In this document: piece by piece, positions 7,747 to 15,314 of the stretch
Position numbering within the stretch: position 1 is the first letter of the stretch
How the letters are laid out: every line of letters begins with the position of its first letter
Assembly: GCA_002712945.1 (NCBI GenBank)
Contig: PAVA01000018.1
Coordinates: 1 to 19,853, forward strand
Origin: Citromicrobium sp.
GTDB taxonomy: Bacteria > Pseudomonadota > Alphaproteobacteria > Sphingomonadales > Sphingomonadaceae
Direction: 5' to 3'
Length of the DNA stretch: 19,853 bases
Notes under the pieces: model-generated
The model's database searches: none
Seen by the model: the letters and a program-made list of their open reading frames with translations, nothing else
Told to the model about the DNA's origin: nothing
Program-made: the position numbers and the translations under genes

Positions 7747-8844
7747 CTACCCGAAGCGGGCGGGCGAGAAGGTCTCCGCATCGAGCGCTTCGGTCATCGC
7801 GTCGCGCGGATGGTCGAGGAACAGCTGCGCGCCCAGCCGCGCGGCAGCGGGCGCGGTCTGGATGCCGAAACCGCCCTGCCCGGCGAACCAGAAGAAGCCC
7901 TCGGTCTCCCGATCCCAACCATAGACGGGCTTGCGATCGGGCGCGAAGCTCCGCAGCCCCGCCCACGTCCTTTCCACCCGCCCGATCCGGGCATCGAAGA
8001 CGGTCTCGAAGCGATCCAGCGCCTCGGCCACCGCGATCTCCTCGGGCGCCGCATCGGTGGGGGGAACGGGCGTTTCGTCATGCGGGCTGAACCACAGGCT
8101 GCCGCCCACTTCGGGCTTGAAGTAGAACCACCCCGCAATGTCGAGCGTCAACGGCCCCCCGCGCGGCAGTGCGGGCTCGACCGCAAGTTGCAGCATCGTG
8201 CGCTGGAGCGGCTGGATGCCGAGCTCACGCGCCCCGGCCAGCTGCGCCACGCCATCCGCCCAGGCTCCGGCGGCATTGGCGATTGCCGAGGCGCGCCATT
8301 CGCGGCCATCGCCGGAGCGCAGCAGCCAGCCGGCACCCTCGCGCTCGATCGCCTCGATCCGGGCATGGGTGACAAGCTGCACGCCCGCCGCCTTCGCAAC
8401 TTTGAGGTAATGCTGGTGAAGCCCCGCGACGTCGATATCGGCGCAGTGCGGCTGCCAGATCGCCTCGCGCCATTCCTCGCGCAGCGACGGCACCCGCGCA
8501 TGGACGGCACCTGGTGCCAACCGCTCGAACCGCGCGCCCGTATTCGCGAAGCGCGCCTCGAAGGCGTCCATCTTCGCCGCATCCCCGTTGCGCCCGATAT
8601 AGAGCGCACCGCGCGGGCTCAGGAAACCGCCATCGCGCAGGTAGCTTTCCGAGGCACGGCTGAGCGGGACAATTTCGGGCCCGCCATAGCACTCCTCCCA
8701 GAACGCCGCCGAGCGCCCGGTGGTATGATAGCCGGGGAACTCCTCCGCCTCGAGCAACAGCACGCGGGCATGCGGGCCGACTTCGGCGGCAAGGCTCGCG
8801 CCCGCCATCCCGGCGCCGATGATCGCGAGGTCGTAATCAGCCAT
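7747..8844 (-). CDS. FAD-dependent oxidoreductase, DAO family, DauA (D-arginine dehydrogenase)-like
   Basis: The 365-residue protein has an N-terminal Rossmann FAD motif, LAIIGAGMAGASLA at residues 6-19, then EAEEFPGYHTTGRSAAFW at 32-49. The GYH-[ST]-TGRSAA segment, the later TWAGLRSFAPDRKPVYG and the C-terminal GFFWFAGQGGFGIQTAPA are very close in pattern to Pseudomonas D-arginine dehydrogenase DauA, in which a histidine of the GYHSTGRSAA segment (here H40) lines the active site. The likely reaction is oxidative deamination of a D-amino acid or related amine, with electrons passed to a carrier rather than oxygen, but the substrate cannot be read from sequence. Start ATG 8844 lies nine bases after the hydrolase stop, so the two are probably one operon. 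Glycine oxidase-like or sarcosine oxidase-like activity is an alternative. Confidence 0.87.
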   Translation of the reverse strand: MADYDLAIIGAGMAGASLAAEVGPHARVLLLEAEEFPGYHTTGRSAAFWEECYGGPEIVPLSRASESYLRDGGFLSPRGALYIGRNGDAAKMDAFEARFANTGARFERLAPGAVHARVPSLREEWREAIWQPHCADIDVAGLHQHYLKVAKAAGVQLVTHARIEAIEREGAGWLLRSGDGREWRASAIANAAGAWADGVAQLAGARELGIQPLQRTMLQLAVEPALPRGGPLTLDIAGWFYFKPEVGGSLWFSPHDETPVPPTDAAPEEIAVAEALDRFETVFDARIGRVERTWAGLRSFAPDRKPVYGWDRETEGFFWFAGQGGFGIQTAPAAARLGAQLFLDHPRDAMTEALDAETFSPARFG

Positions 8845-8853
8845 GGGAACGAT

Positions 8854-9825
8854 CTAGGTTTTGCGCGGCGCTTTACGATCCAGAAAGTCCGCGATCCCGT
8901 CCATTGCGCGCCCGCGCACGCGGTCCACCTCGCGGAAGATTTCGTGATGCGCCTCGTTCCCGAATTGCAGCAGCTCGCCATGCGGCAGGCGCGAGGCCGC
9001 CCGCTCGATCGCCTTCCAGGCAACGAGCTTGTCGTTGGTGGTCCCGAACAGGAGGACCGGCGTATCGACCGCTTCGAGCGCGCCCTTCGCCTCGATCACC
9101 CGCATCGATGCAATCGCGGCGGCGACCCAGCCCCAGCTCGCCGGTCCCATCGCGACCTCGGGCCGTTCGCCGCGCCACCACAGCTCATCCTCGTAACGGT
9201 CCGGATCGTGGGTCAGCAGCGCGCCGCGATCCTCTGGCAAGGCGCCGGGCTTCTCGCTCGCCTTCCAAGCAGGCCGTTTCGGATCGCCGAGCGCCGCGAG
9301 CGTTTTCGACAGCGGCCCGAGCAGCCACAGCGGCCCGGGTGTGCCGACAAGGCCAAGCATGGGCGCGGACAGGACCGCAGCATCGGGATCGACCCGCTTC
9401 TCGACCAGCGCGCGCAACACCAGATGTCCGCCCATCGAATGCCCGATGAGGATATGCGGGCCCGGCGTTTCGGCCTTCCACTGGCTCCACAGCACTGCGA
9501 GATCGGCGGTCCAGATGCCGAAATCCTCGATATGGCCGGTATGCGCGTCCCGCCCCAGCCGCCCCGAGGTGCCCTGCCCGCGCCAGTCGCTCGCGGTCAC
9601 GCGCCAGCCTTCGCGGGCCCACTCGTCCAGCGTTTCGAGATATTTCTCGTAGTGATCGCCGCGCCCCGGCATAAACAGGATGGAGCCGCGCGCACTTCCG
9701 GGCTCGCCCTGCGGCTGCCAGTCGATCCGCCGGATATTCGTCCCGTCCCCGGCCTGCCAGTGGCCTTCCGTGGCGGCGGAAGGGATCGCACGGCGATCGA
9801 ACGTGGGGGTGGTCGCGGAAGGCAT
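8854..9825 (-). CDS. Alpha/beta hydrolase, serine aminopeptidase S33 / monoacylglycerol lipase-like
   Basis: The 323-residue protein has an alpha/beta-hydrolase core. SILFMPGRGDHYEKY at about 48-62 is the oxyanion region, followed by SDWRGQGTSGR. The nucleophile elbow is GHSMGG at 128-133 (S130). The acid is probably D265 in GTTNDKLV and the histidine is in EAHHEIF (292-298). HGRGEH-type loops followed by DxRGxGxS are typical of the lysophospholipase / monoglyceride lipase group (PldB-like). The substrate is therefore probably a lipid ester, though this is inference. I chose ATG 9825, preceded by AACGAG, because the open frame upstream extends into the opposite cpaA gene and looks noncoding there. 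No signal peptide is seen, so it is likely cytoplasmic. It is divergent from cpaA and immediately upstream of the oxidoreductase. Confidence 0.88.
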   Translation of the reverse strand: MPSATTPTFDRRAIPSAATEGHWQAGDGTNIRRIDWQPQGEPGSARGSILFMPGRGDHYEKYLETLDEWAREGWRVTASDWRGQGTSGRLGRDAHTGHIEDFGIWTADLAVLWSQWKAETPGPHILIGHSMGGHLVLRALVEKRVDPDAAVLSAPMLGLVGTPGPLWLLGPLSKTLAALGDPKRPAWKASEKPGALPEDRGALLTHDPDRYEDELWWRGERPEVAMGPASWGWVAAAIASMRVIEAKGALEAVDTPVLLFGTTNDKLVAWKAIERAASRLPHGELLQFGNEAHHEIFREVDRVRGRAMDGIADFLDRKAPRKT

Positions 9826-9918
9826 CTCGTTCAAACTCGCAATCTGAAGCTCGTGGTTACTTTTTGGTAAGCGCGAGCGCGTAGCACGGCTTCCGGACAT
9901 TGGGAGACGGGCGTCTTC
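9826..9918. promoter_or_regulatory. Divergent intergenic region upstream of the cpa/tad cluster
   Basis: This 93-base gap separates the divergent hydrolase and cpaA genes and presumably carries the promoter of the pilus cluster. It contains an AT-richer patch with a TTAC-N6-GTAA inverted repeat (9857-9870). GGGAG at 9902-9906 is the likely ribosome binding site of cpaA, with a short AGAC/GTCT inverted repeat (9905-9908, 9913-9916) between it and the ATG. No -10/-35 pair stands out, and there is no room for a pilin gene. Confidence 0.4.
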
Positions 9919-10410
9919 ATGAGCGACTACCTGCAATATGCACTGCTGGTCGGGCTGGCAATCGCGCTGGTGACGGCGGCGATCACCGACCTGAAGGCAC
10001 GCCGGATCGACAACTGGCTGACCGGCGCGGTCGCCCTTGGCGCACCGCTTTTCTGGTGGGCAAGCGGGCTGGAGCTGTGGCCCGGCGTCGCCCTGCAATT
10101 CGGCATTGCGCTGGTGGCTTTCGCAATCCTTGCCGTGCTGTTCGCGCTGCGGGCGATGGGCGGCGGCGACGTGAAGCTGCTCACCGCGCTCGCCCTGTGG
10201 ATCGAGCCGCTGCAATTCGCGCAGCTGATCGTCCTGATGGCGCTGCTGGGCGGCGCGCTGACGCTGGCCTTCGGCGCATGGCACGTCATGAAGCGACGCG
10301 AGGGGCGGCTCGCCATTCCCTATGGCGTGGCGATCTCCGCCGCCGGGCTGTGGGTGCTGGCGGCACACTACTTCCCGGCCGCCGGGCACGCGATCGGTCT
10401 ATCGGCCTGA
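9919..10410 (+). CDS. cpaA: Prepilin peptidase CpaA (TadV type, A24 family)
   Basis: CpaA is an inner-membrane aspartyl protease that cleaves the leader from Flp-type prepilins and TadE/F pseudopilins. The 163-residue protein is almost entirely hydrophobic, with about four to six membrane segments. It has the two catalytic aspartates of A24 peptidases: D24 in AAITDLKARRIDN and D84 in the GxGD motif MGGGDVKLL. The short length and lack of the N-terminal methylase domain are normal for CpaA/TadV. ATG 9919 is the first good start after GGGAG. It opens the pilus cluster; cpaB follows after 127 bases, a larger gap than elsewhere in the cluster, so cpaB may have its own promoter. Confidence 0.94.
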   Translation: MSDYLQYALLVGLAIALVTAAITDLKARRIDNWLTGAVALGAPLFWWASGLELWPGVALQFGIALVAFAILAVLFALRAMGGGDVKLLTALALWIEPLQFAQLIVLMALLGGALTLAFGAWHVMKRREGRLAIPYGVAISAAGLWVLAAHYFPAAGHAIGLSA

Positions 10411-10537
10411 TTTCCTTGGCGCCGATACGAAGCCGTCCGGCGAAGTGAACTCCATTTTAACCAATCACACCATACTAACGCCAACCATGCTGGCCGAAGG
10501 ACGGCCCGCGAGCGATTTCTGGGGGACTTTTTAAGTC
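10411..10537 (+). promoter_or_regulatory. cpaA-cpaB spacer with AT-rich patch and start-proximal hairpin
   Basis: This 127-base spacer is the longest inside the cluster. Bases 10451-10480 are markedly AT-rich for this GC-rich DNA and include TTTTAACCAAT and CATACTAAC, which could mark a promoter for cpaB and the genes after it. TTAACCAA resembles a half-site of the CtrA consensus (TTAA-N7-TTAA), but no second half-site is present at the right spacing. A run of five G at 10521-10525 is the likely ribosome binding site. GACTT at 10525-10529 pairs with AAGTC at 10533-10537 across three T, and the stem ends at the base before the cpaB ATG. Confidence 0.4.
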
Positions 10538-11626
10538 ATGGATAGGAAGAAGCTGGTTCTGTTGCTGGCTGCGTTGGTCATCGCGGCAGGGACGGCCTTT
10601 ATCGCCCGCAGCATGTTTGCCGGATCTTCCGCTCCGCAAGCCGCCGCGGCCATTGCCGAGGCAGAGCCCGCCGGGCCGCGCGTGCTCGTGGCGCAGCGCA
10701 GCCTGCCGGTCGGCACGATCATCACGCAGGACGCCATCGGGTTTCAGGCCTGGCCGACCGAACTCGTCCGCGACGCCTATTTCATCGACGGGGAATCCGA
10801 CGTGACCCAGCTGCTGGGCACGGTCGTTCGCTACCCCATCACCGCCGGCGAGCCGGTGACCCAGGGCGGCCTCGTCGCGCCGGGCGACCGCGGCTTCCTC
10901 GCCGCAGCGCTCGGGCCCGGCATGCGCGCCGTCACCGTGCCCGTCAACGCCAACACCGCCGTCGCCGGGTTCGTCTTTCCGGGCGACCGGATCGACCTGA
11001 TGATGACCCACGAGGCAGGTGGCCTGAAAGCCACCGAAACGATTTTGCGCAACCTGCGCGTGCTCGCCACCGACCAGTCGACCTCGCAGGCGACGGTCGA
11101 CGGGCAGACCGCCGTGCGGACCTTCAGCACGGTGACGCTGGAAGTGACGCCCAAGATCGCCGAGAAGATCGCGGTGGCGCAGACGGTCGGCACGCTGAGC
11201 CTGTCGCTGCGCTCGATCGCCGATAGCGCCAGCGATCTGGAACGCGCGCTCGCCTCAGGCGACATCGAAATTCCCGACGACGCGACGCCCGAGGAAGAGG
11301 CCCGCCTGCTCGCCCGTGCACGGGCCATGCCGAGCGACACCGTGGCGTCCTACGTCACGGGGGCGGACGTCTCGCGCTTCGCGACCCGCACCGTGCAACC
11401 GCAGTCGGCACCCCGGCAGCAGCCGCAGCAGAGCACCAGCTCTGCGCCCGCGCAGCTTCCCGCCGGAGTCGTGCTCGGCCCCGATGGCAGCGTGACCATC
11501 CAAGGCGCGCAGTCGGGCCCCACGGTCCGCGTGATGCGCGGCCAGCAAAGCACCAGCGTCGCGGCCGGGAAGGCCGGTGGCGTGCGCACCGATACCGCGA
11601 CAACGACGCCGATCGGGCGTGACTGA
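10538..11626 (+). CDS. cpaB: Flp pilus assembly protein CpaB (RcpC)
   Basis: CpaB/RcpC is a periplasmic or outer-membrane-associated partner of the Tad secretin and helps assemble or stabilise the secretin channel. The 362-residue protein begins with a short basic end and one membrane or signal segment at about 5-24 (KLVLLLAALVIAAGTAFIAR). A SAF domain follows at about 47-110 (VLVAQRSLPVGTIITQDAIG). The RcpC core comes next: MRAVTVPVNANTAVAGFVFPG and DRIDLMMTH. The C-terminus (about 285-362) is Gln/Ser/Ala-rich and low in complexity. ATG 10538 is preceded by GGGGGA at a longish distance with a hairpin in between. The stop lies two bases before the first possible cpaC ATG. Confidence 0.95.
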   Translation: MDRKKLVLLLAALVIAAGTAFIARSMFAGSSAPQAAAAIAEAEPAGPRVLVAQRSLPVGTIITQDAIGFQAWPTELVRDAYFIDGESDVTQLLGTVVRYPITAGEPVTQGGLVAPGDRGFLAAALGPGMRAVTVPVNANTAVAGFVFPGDRIDLMMTHEAGGLKATETILRNLRVLATDQSTSQATVDGQTAVRTFSTVTLEVTPKIAEKIAVAQTVGTLSLSLRSIADSASDLERALASGDIEIPDDATPEEEARLLARARAMPSDTVASYVTGADVSRFATRTVQPQSAPRQQPQQSTSSAPAQLPAGVVLGPDGSVTIQGAQSGPTVRVMRGQQSTSVAAGKAGGVRTDTATTTPIGRD

Positions 11627-11646
11627 AGATGGAAAAGGCTAGCAGG

Positions 11647-13254
11647 ATGAACCCCAAGCAGAGCAAAGCAACGCCCGCGAAAGGCGCGCCTTTCCGGCGC
11701 CGGTTTCGCCCGATGCTGCTCGGTGCCGCCCTGCTCGGCGCACCGCTGGCAGCAATGCCGACCACGGCCGACGCCCAATCGGTTGTCCGCCCGACGCAGG
11801 AAATCGTCCTGTCGATCGGCAAGGGCGAACTGATCAACGTGCCCGGTTCGATGAGCGACGTGTTCATCGCCAATGATGCCATCGCGGATATCCAGGTCAA
11901 GTCGCAGCGCCAGCTCTACCTGTTCGGCAAGTCCGGCGGGGAAACCACGGTCTATGCCAGCAACTCGGCGGGCGACGTGATCTGGGCGGCCAATGTGCGG
12001 GTCGGATCGAATATCGGCAGCCTCGACCAGATGCTCGCCCTCGCCATGCCGCAGGCCAAGATCTCGGTCGCGACCATGGGCAGCAACACCGTGCTGCTGA
12101 CCGGCACGGTCGCCGATCCGGAAGACGCCGCCGAGGCCGAACGGCTGGTGCAGGCCTTCCTCGGCGACGAAACCAACGTCATCGCCCGGCTCACCACGGC
12201 GACGCCGCTGCAGGTCAACCTGCAGGTCCGCTTTGCCGAAGTCAGCCGCTCTCTGGTGCGCGCACTCGGCAACAGCCTGACCACCATCGACGGGTCGAGC
12301 GGATTCCAGTTCGGCGTCGGCTCGGGCCGCCAGGCGGCTAACAACGCCTATTTCACGAATGGGCCGCTTTCGGTCGGCAATGGCGTCAGCGAAGCCGTCC
12401 GCGTGCTGCCCGACGGCACCGAAATTCCCGGACCTGCGGTGCAGACCACGGGCAATGGCACCACCATCGGCGCTTTCGGCAACCTGTTCGGCCTCAATAT
12501 CCTGAGCGCGCTCGACCTCGCCGAAACCAACGGCCTCGTCACCACGCTCTCGCAGCCCAACCTCACCGCGCTGTCGGGCGAGACGGCGGACTTCCTCGCC
12601 GGTGGCGAGTTTCCGATCCCGATCAGCCAAGGCCTCGGCGCGACCTCGGTCGAATACCGCAACTACGGCGTGAAGCTTACCTACACGCCGACCGTGCTGG
12701 CCAATGGCCGCATCTCGATCCGCGTCGCGCCGGAGGTCTCCGAGTTGTCGACCCAGGGCGCGGTCACGCTCGACGGGGTCCAGATCCCCGCGCTCATCAC
12801 GCGCCGTGCGTCGACCACGGTCGAACTCGGCTCGGGCCAGAGCTTCATGATCGCAGGCCTGATGACCAACAGCGCGCAGAACACGATCGACAAGGCGCCG
12901 GGCCTCGGCGACGTGCCGATCCTGGGCAACCTGTTCCGCTCGACCAGCTTCCGCAAGGGCGAGACCGAGCTGGTCATCATCATCACGCCCTATCTGGTGA
13001 AGCCGGTCGACGGGAACGACATCCGCCTGCCGACCGACGGCTACAACAGCCCCGACGCGCTGAGCCAGCTCGGCTTCAAGGAGAACGTGCGCCAGGGCGG
13101 CGAAGCGACCCGGCCGATGCCGCGCGCCAGCGATCGCCAGTCGAGCGGCCCGGCGGTTTCGCAGGGACAGGACGAGGGCTCGCGCCGGGCGGAGAAGCCG
13201 CGCCGCAAGGAACGCAGCGCTTCGGCCGCGCCGGGCTTCAGCATCAACAATTGA
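11647..13254 (+). CDS. cpaC: Tad pilus outer-membrane secretin CpaC (RcpA)
   Basis: CpaC forms the outer-membrane secretin ring through which the Flp pilus passes. From ATG 11647 it is 535 residues. I prefer this start because GGAAAAGG ends eight bases upstream; ATG 11629 is also in frame, adds six residues and lies two bases after the cpaB stop. A signal peptide with a basic start (FRRRFRP) probably ends at TADA-Q near residue 43. The secretin N-terminal pilus domain follows (EIVLSIGKGELINVPGSMSD), then a BON-like region with VLLTGTVADPEDAAEAERL. The secretin core runs from about residue 270 and includes GDVPILGNLFRS and ETELVIIITPYLVKP. The last 70 residues are a polar, Arg/Ser-rich tail. 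CpaD starts 14 bases later. Confidence 0.95.
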   Translation: MNPKQSKATPAKGAPFRRRFRPMLLGAALLGAPLAAMPTTADAQSVVRPTQEIVLSIGKGELINVPGSMSDVFIANDAIADIQVKSQRQLYLFGKSGGETTVYASNSAGDVIWAANVRVGSNIGSLDQMLALAMPQAKISVATMGSNTVLLTGTVADPEDAAEAERLVQAFLGDETNVIARLTTATPLQVNLQVRFAEVSRSLVRALGNSLTTIDGSSGFQFGVGSGRQAANNAYFTNGPLSVGNGVSEAVRVLPDGTEIPGPAVQTTGNGTTIGAFGNLFGLNILSALDLAETNGLVTTLSQPNLTALSGETADFLAGGEFPIPISQGLGATSVEYRNYGVKLTYTPTVLANGRISIRVAPEVSELSTQGAVTLDGVQIPALITRRASTTVELGSGQSFMIAGLMTNSAQNTIDKAPGLGDVPILGNLFRSTSFRKGETELVIIITPYLVKPVDGNDIRLPTDGYNSPDALSQLGFKENVRQGGEATRPMPRASDRQSSGPAVSQGQDEGSRRAEKPRRKERSASAAPGFSINN

Positions 13255-13268
13255 GAGGGCCCACGGCC

Positions 13269-13910
13269 ATGACCACCACCAAACGCATCGCCGCCGCTCT
13301 TCTCGCCACCGCGCTCGCGACCACGCTCGGCGCGTGCAGCGGAGAGCAGAACCGCAGCCTCTATTCCACCAAGCAGCCGGTGGTGGAGCGGACCCACTAC
13401 ACGCTCGATCTGGTCTCCGGGCCGGGCGGCCTGCCGATTTCCGAACAGCGGCGTCTGGCCGGCTGGTTCGAGGCGCTCGACCTCAAATATGGCGACCGCG
13501 TCTCGATCGAGGCGGATACCGCCAACCCGGCCACGGTCGATAATGTCGGCGCCATCCTGGGGCGCTACGATCTTGCGCTGAGCGATACCGCCCCGATTAC
13601 CGAGGGCTTTGTGGAGCCGGGCCGTACGCGGGTGATCGTGACACGCTCCATCGCCACGGTACCCGGCTGCCCCGACTGGACCGACGACGGCGACGCCAAT
13701 TACATGAACGCGACCAGCCGTAACTACGGCTGCGCAACCAACAGCAATCTCGCCGCGATGGTCGCCGACCCGGAAGACCTCATCAAGGGCCAGGAATCCG
13801 ATGGCCGCCCGGTCGTCACCAGCTCCAACCGCGCAATCGAAGCCTATCGCAACGGCAATCTGCCCGAGGTCGGCAGCGGCGGTGGCACCACCGGCGGCGG
13901 GCCCGAGTAA
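13269..13910 (+). CDS. cpaD: Tad pilus biogenesis lipoprotein CpaD
   Basis: CpaD is a lipoprotein thought to assist secretin localisation or stability in the outer membrane. The product is 213 residues. Its signal peptide ends in LGAC, placing the lipidated cysteine at residue 23. CPDW at 134-137 and NYGCATNSNLAAM at 152-164 are hallmark motifs of the CpaD family, and the two cysteines there could form a disulfide. The C-terminus is a short Gly-rich tail (GSGGGTTGGGPE). ATG 13269 is chosen over an upstream TTG because GAGAGGG lies about nine bases before it. The Shine-Dalgarno overlaps a perfect GGCC-CAC-GGCC hairpin (13258-13268) that ends at the base before the ATG. It is in the usual place between cpaC and cpaE. 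Confidence 0.92.
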   Translation: MTTTKRIAAALLATALATTLGACSGEQNRSLYSTKQPVVERTHYTLDLVSGPGGLPISEQRRLAGWFEALDLKYGDRVSIEADTANPATVDNVGAILGRYDLALSDTAPITEGFVEPGRTRVIVTRSIATVPGCPDWTDDGDANYMNATSRNYGCATNSNLAAMVADPEDLIKGQESDGRPVVTSSNRAIEAYRNGNLPEVGSGGGTTGGGPE

Positions 13911-13915
13911 CAGAG

Positions 13916-13939
13916 CGAGGACGCGAGGACACGAGGATG
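13916..13939 (+). repeat. Three tandem 8-base Shine-Dalgarno-like repeats at the cpaE start
   Basis: Bases 13916-13923, 13924-13931 and 13932-13939 read cgaggacg, cgaggaca and cgaggatg. Each copy contains GAGG, and the third contains the ATG of cpaE. The GAGG of the second copy is at good distance (eight bases) from the ATG. The array lies in the 26-base cpaD-cpaE gap and overlaps the first codon. Copy-number change by slippage would alter the number or spacing of ribosome binding sites. Confidence 0.7.
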
Positions 13940-15265
13940 AACGCACCGTGGAATTCAGGCCCGGGGGGCAATCGCGATCCCTTCGCCGCATATGTCTGCG
14001 ACGATAACACGCTCGATACGCTGCGCCCGGTCGTGGCCGAGCTCGGCTGGGCGCCGGAAAAATGCGCCAAGGGCGGCTTGCGCAACGCGATCCAGAGCCT
14101 TTCGGTCACCGCCAGCCCGAATATTCTGGTGGTCGATCTGTCGGAATGCAGCGACCCGCTGACCGAGATCAACGGCCTCGCCGAGGTCTGCGAGCCGGGA
14201 ACGGTCGTGATCGCTGTCGGCCAGGTCAACGACGTGCGCCTGTACCGCGACCTGCTCGCCAGCGGCCTTCACGATTATCTCCTGAAGCCCCTCGCCTCGG
14301 GCCAGCTTCGCGATGCGCTCAACGAAGCGCAGGCGGTGTTCTCCTCGCCCAAGGCGGTCGATGCGCAGGCGGCCAAGCGCCACGTCTCCACCGCCGTGGT
14401 GGGCACGCGCGGCGGGGCCGGTGCCTCGACCGTGGCGACCTCGCTGGCATGGCTGTTCAGTGACGAACACAAGCTGCCGACCGCGCTGCTCGATCTCGAC
14501 GTGCATTTCGGAACCGGCGCGCTGACGCTCGACCTCGAGCCGGGCCGCGGCCTGACCGACGCGATCGACAATCCCAGCCGGATCGACGGGTTGTTCATCG
14601 AACGCGCGATGATCCGCGCGAACGACAATCTCGCGGTCCTGTCCGCCGAAGCGCCGATCAGCACGCCGCTGATGACCGACGGGGCCGCCTTCGTGCAGCT
14701 GGAGGAAGAATTCCGGCAGGCCTTCGAGGTCACCGTGATCGACATGCCCCGCAACATGCTGATCAACTTCCCGCAGCTGCTTGCGGACGTGAACATCGTC
14801 ACCTTGGTGTGCGAGTTCACCCTCGCCTCTGCGCGCGACGCGATCCGCATTCTGAGCTGGCTGAAGACCTACGCGCCGCACGCGCAGCCGCTGATCGTCG
14901 CCAACAAGGTGCAGTCCGGACTGTCCGAGATCAGCCGGGCGGACTTCGAGGCATCGATCGAGCGCAGCGTGGACTTCGTGCTGCCCTACGATGCCAAGGC
15001 GGCAACCAACGCCGCAAAGCTCGGCCAGGCTTTCGTCGAAGCCAACAAGTCGAGCAAGGTCACCGCACAGCTGCGCAAGGTCGTCGAGCATATCGCAGCG
15101 GCCGGGGACGAAGAGCTGGTGACCGAGTCCGCGGACGAGAAGAAGTCGCTGCTCGGCTCGCTCGACCTCAAATCGCTTCTGTCGACTTCCAAGAAGCCCA
15201 AGACGGCCAAGACGGGGAGCGAGAAGAAGGCCAAGACCAAGGGGGCAGCGAAGACCGACGCATAA
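13937..15265 (+). CDS. cpaE: Pilus localisation protein CpaE (TadZ), MinD/ParA-like with receiver-like N-terminus
   Basis: CpaE/TadZ places the Tad machine at a cell pole. The 442-residue protein has an atypical response-regulator-like N-terminus (about 15-135; VVDLSE near D67, DYLLKPLASGQL at 113-124). A MinD/ParA-type domain follows at about 148-390. The P-loop reads TRGGAGAST at 157-165. The signature lysine is Arg and the GK lysine is Ala, a degenerate form I also know from other CpaE proteins, so ATP hydrolysis is doubtful although binding or dimerisation may remain. LLDLDVHFG at 184-192 is the Walker A' region. The tail (about 398-442) is Lys/Ser/Ala-rich and probably disordered. ATG 13937 follows GAGG at eight bases. 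The stop is 51 bases before tadB, where cpaF would be expected. Confidence 0.94.
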   Translation: MNAPWNSGPGGNRDPFAAYVCDDNTLDTLRPVVAELGWAPEKCAKGGLRNAIQSLSVTASPNILVVDLSECSDPLTEINGLAEVCEPGTVVIAVGQVNDVRLYRDLLASGLHDYLLKPLASGQLRDALNEAQAVFSSPKAVDAQAAKRHVSTAVVGTRGGAGASTVATSLAWLFSDEHKLPTALLDLDVHFGTGALTLDLEPGRGLTDAIDNPSRIDGLFIERAMIRANDNLAVLSAEAPISTPLMTDGAAFVQLEEEFRQAFEVTVIDMPRNMLINFPQLLADVNIVTLVCEFTLASARDAIRILSWLKTYAPHAQPLIVANKVQSGLSEISRADFEASIERSVDFVLPYDAKAATNAAKLGQAFVEANKSSKVTAQLRKVVEHIAAAGDEELVTESADEKKSLLGSLDLKSLLSTSKKPKTAKTGSEKKAKTKGAAKTDA

Positions 15266-15270
15266 GGCAA

Positions 15271-15284
15271 CGGGCATTCGCCCG
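15271..15284 (+). other. Short hairpin just after cpaE
   Basis: CGGGC at 15271-15275 pairs with GCCCG at 15280-15284 over an ATTC loop, five bases after the cpaE stop. There is no U-run, so it is not a convincing terminator; it could protect the 3' end of an upstream mRNA segment. Confidence 0.35.
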
Positions 15285-15300
15285 CTGAACCCCCGCGTCG

Positions 15301-15314
15301 GTGCGAGACCGCAC
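15301..15314 (+). promoter_or_regulatory. Hairpin over the tadB translation start region
   Basis: GTGCG at 15301-15305 pairs with CGCAC at 15310-15314 over an AGAC loop. The stem ends two bases before the tadB ATG, exactly where a ribosome binding site should be, and no clear Shine-Dalgarno is visible near this start. It could limit tadB initiation. Confidence 0.4.

Noticed and set aside
9857..9870. TTAC-N6-GTAA as a CtrA site upstream of cpaA
   Set aside because: It does not match TTAA-N7-TTAA in either half or in spacing, so I keep it only as an inverted repeat.
9826..10389. N-terminal extension of the alpha/beta hydrolase by about 188 residues
   Set aside because: The extension lies antisense to cpaA and is polar, Arg/Gln-rich noncoding-type sequence; the family-like protein begins at ATG 9825.
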